Part shown: positions 62,223-64,000 of the stretch, one piece after another
Layout: the number at the start of each line of letters is the position of its first letter
Position numbering within the stretch: the stretch's first letter is position 1
Source: Salegentibacter mishustinae
GTDB taxonomy: Bacteria > Bacteroidota > Bacteroidia > Flavobacteriales > Flavobacteriaceae
Length of the DNA stretch: 64,000 nt
NCBI RefSeq assembly: GCF_002900095.1
Contig: NZ_LLKN01000002.1
Span: 1,426,001 to 1,490,000, forward strand
Direction: 5' to 3'
Translations under genes and position numbers: made by a program
Notes under the pieces: generated by a model
The model's input: only the letters and a program-made list of their open reading frames with translations
Databases searched by the model: none
What the model was told of the DNA's origin: nothing

Positions 62223-64000
62223 TGAAACTTATTCTTAATCCGAAAATCTTACTTTTAACCTGCTTTCTTTTCGTCTTTCCTAATCTTGCTGCGCAAAATA
62301 ATCCTTTACTCACAATTGATGTGGAAGAACAAAATAGATGGGTAGATAGCGTATACAATTCAATGAGCCTAAAAGAAAAAGTTGGGCAGTTGTTTATGAT
62401 TAGCGTTTCTTCTGAAAGCGGAAAAACCTATATCGAGCAGGCTAAAAAGCAAATTGCTGAAGAATATATTGGTGGGATTATTTTTTCTAAAGGTGGGCCT
62501 TTAAGACAGGCCAAGTTAACAAACGAGTTCCAGGAAATTTCAAAAACACCACTTCTCATAGGAATGGATGCTGAATGGGGACTGGCTATGCGCCTGGATT
62601 CTACTTTTGCGCTTCCCTGGAATATGAGCCTTGGTGCCATTCAGGATAATAAATTAATAGCAGATGCCGGCGCCGCGATTTCACGGAATACTAAACGATT
62701 GGGTGTTCATATTAATTTTGCACCGGTGGTAGATATTAACACCAATCCCGATAACCCGATTATTGGAAATAGAAGTTTTGGAGAAAATAAAATAAATGTA
62801 GCTGAAAAGTCCGTCGCTTTTATGCGTGGTATGCATAGGGAAGGAGTTTTATCTAGCGCTAAACATTTTCCCGGTCACGGAGATACAGATGCAGATTCGC
62901 ACAAAACCTTACCTACTATTCCTTTTTCAAAAGAAAGACTGGAAGATTTAGAATTGTACCCTTATTATCCATTAATTACCCACGGACTCTCCAGTGTGAT
63001 GGTGGCGCATTTAAATGTACCGGCACTTCAGGAAAATCGTAATACACCAACTTCGCTTTCAAAAGCGGTGATAACAGATCTTTTAAAGGATAAAATGAAT
63101 TTTGAAGGTCTCGTTTTTACTGACGCACTTAATATGAAGGACCTTACAAACAACACCGAACCCGGTGATGCTGAATTAAGAGCTTTTTTGGCGGGAAATG
63201 ATATGCTTTTAATGCCGGAAGAGGTTGAAGTAGCTTCGGAAGTTTTGGTCAATGCCTTTAAAAACGAAATTATAAGTCCGGCGCGATTAGCGCATTCAGT
63301 TAAAAAAATTCTTCAGGCTAAATATAAAGCCGGATTGCATCGACAGAAAGCAGTTCAGGAAAATTTTCTTTCCGAAGAACTCAATACGGTACGCGACCAG
63401 GTTTTATTAGAAGAGCTTTTTGAAAACGCATTGACCCTCATTAAAAATAATAAAGGTGTTTTACCTATTAAAGATCTCGATGATAAAAGGATCGCGTATG
63501 TAAATTTTGGAGACGCAGATGGAGGTCCGTTTTTAAGAGAGTTAAGAAAATATGCAGCAGTAGATTGGATTACTGCAGCCCGTTTAACCGATCTACAAGA
63601 TAAACTTTCTGATTACGATTTAGTGATTCTAGGATATCATAAATCTAACAATAGCCCCTGGGCTTCCTATAAATTTTCCCCGGCAGAACTACATTGGATT
63701 CATCAAATTGCACAGGAAAATAAATCAACCTTAAGCTTGTTCTCAAGTCCGTATGCTTTAAATGACTTGCGAGGCCTCAATGAACTGGATGGAATTTTAG
63801 TTAACTATCAGAATCATGAAGTAGCCCAGGAAAAAGCTGCTCAATTAATTTTTGGTGCAATCGAAGCTAAAGGAAAACTTCCGGTAAGTATTGGCACTAA
63901 TTTTCCTGAAGGTACCGGTTATCAAACAAACAATTTAGAAAGATTGTCTTATGGACTACCTGAAAGTGTTGGGTTAAATTCCTATAAATTAAATAGAATA
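62222..64000 (+). CDS. GH3 beta-N-acetylhexosaminidase-like protein, 5' part, probably fused to a serine hydrolase
   Basis: The frame runs off the right edge after 593 residues. A signal peptide (ending near NLAAQ) is followed by a GH3 N-terminal domain (KVGQLFMISV, MDAEWGLAMRLD, GVHINFAPVVDIN, AKHFPGHGDT, LVFTDALNMKDL with the nucleophile Asp in FTDA) and the GH3 C-terminal domain to about residue 570. The last residues, RLSYGLPESVGLNSYK, look like the entry to the serine beta-lactamase-like domain that follows GH3 in many Bacteroidota proteins. It would act on cell-wall or chitin fragments outside the inner membrane. Confidence 0.88.
   Translation, partial: MKLILNPKILLLTCFLFVFPNLAAQNNPLLTIDVEEQNRWVDSVYNSMSLKEKVGQLFMISVSSESGKTYIEQAKKQIAEEYIGGIIFSKGGPLRQAKLTNEFQEISKTPLLIGMDAEWGLAMRLDSTFALPWNMSLGAIQDNKLIADAGAAISRNTKRLGVHINFAPVVDINTNPDNPIIGNRSFGENKINVAEKSVAFMRGMHREGVLSSAKHFPGHGDTDADSHKTLPTIPFSKERLEDLELYPYYPLITHGLSSVMVAHLNVPALQENRNTPTSLSKAVITDLLKDKMNFEGLVFTDALNMKDLTNNTEPGDAELRAFLAGNDMLLMPEEVEVASEVLVNAFKNEIISPARLAHSVKKILQAKYKAGLHRQKAVQENFLSEELNTVRDQVLLEELFENALTLIKNNKGVLPIKDLDDKRIAYVNFGDADGGPFLRELRKYAAVDWITAARLTDLQDKLSDYDLVILGYHKSNNSPWASYKFSPAELHWIHQIAQENKSTLSLFSSPYALNDLRGLNELDGILVNYQNHEVAQEKAAQLIFGAIEAKGKLPVSIGTNFPEGTGYQTNNLERLSYGLPESVGLNSYKLNRI

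Noticed and set aside
1-64000. CRISPR array, restriction or anti-phage system, rRNA operon
   Set aside because: No spaced direct repeats, Cas-like proteins, restriction subunits or rRNA sequence were seen on either strand.

Overview
The window looks like a chromosomal segment of a marine-type member of the Flavobacteriaceae (Bacteroidota). The evidence is the AT-rich sequence, the lack of clear Shine-Dalgarno sites, the TAnnTTTG-type promoter elements, and the families present: DUF4249, a two-component propeller sensor, Bacteroidota-type TamB and LptD, a flexirubin/aryl-polyene locus, DUF4159, and a GH3/serine-hydrolase fusion. The genus cannot be fixed from the sequence alone; relatives of Gramella, Salegentibacter or Zunongwangia would fit.

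Layout. 1-2105: the 3' end of a DUF4249 gene, a small membrane protein, and about 1.1 kb of decayed DNA with a likely IS1595-type transposase fragment and an orphan signal peptide. 2106-11699: a same-strand signalling cassette. It holds a small exported beta protein, a 14-repeat propeller sensor kinase, a SnoaL-domain histidine kinase, a lone receiver, a receiver-class III nucleotide cyclase, two tandem YitT-type membrane proteins and an HD-domain phosphohydrolase. 11700-12547: a broken tyrosine-integrase remnant, short repeats, and tRNA-Pro(TGG) and tRNA-Ser(GCT), which together look like an old integration site.

12694-31445: a pigment locus of flexirubin/aryl-polyene type. A divergent FAD-dependent halogenase-like enzyme faces a long operon: aromatic ammonia-lyase, ketoreductase, LpxL-like acyltransferase, dehydratase, thioesterase, ketosynthase, KS-like protein, ACP, second ketosynthase, chain-length-factor-like protein (active Cys replaced by Gln), polysaccharide-deacetylase-like protein, LolA-like carrier, second dehydratase, glycosyltransferase-DUF2062, MMPL exporter with an extra cytosolic domain, C45-type lipoprotein and an aryl-CoA-ligase-like enzyme. 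My reading is that the lyase and ligase make an aryl starter, the KS/CLF/ACP/KR/DH set builds the polyene, and the acyltransferase, LolA and MMPL proteins move and anchor it in the outer membrane. The dialkylresorcinol genes darA and darB are not in this window.

31553-64000: mostly housekeeping and envelope genes. They include a lipoprotein, an NlpC/P60 hydrolase with thiolase, a PgpH-type HD phosphohydrolase, a GreA-like protein, a SatD-like regulator with DUF3307 behind three 29-bp-spaced palindromes, an aldehyde dehydrogenase with DUF72 and Nudix genes, and a six-gene minus-strand operon (tsaD, rsmE, DUF4159, TrmH-like, AI-2E, methyltransferase). Then come tamB, pfkA-mgsA, a frameshifted exported protein with an HEVIH motif, a RidA-like gene, lptD, a SPOR-amidase, an MlaD-like MCE protein, a two-gene Fe-S electron-transfer pair, a conserved 161-aa protein and the 5' part of a GH3 gene cut by the window end.

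The candidates most worth following are the kinase-cyclase-YitT-HD cassette (2106-11699), the darAB-less aryl-polyene operon with a perfect 19-bp palindrome at its promoter, and the palindrome array before the SatD-like gene.
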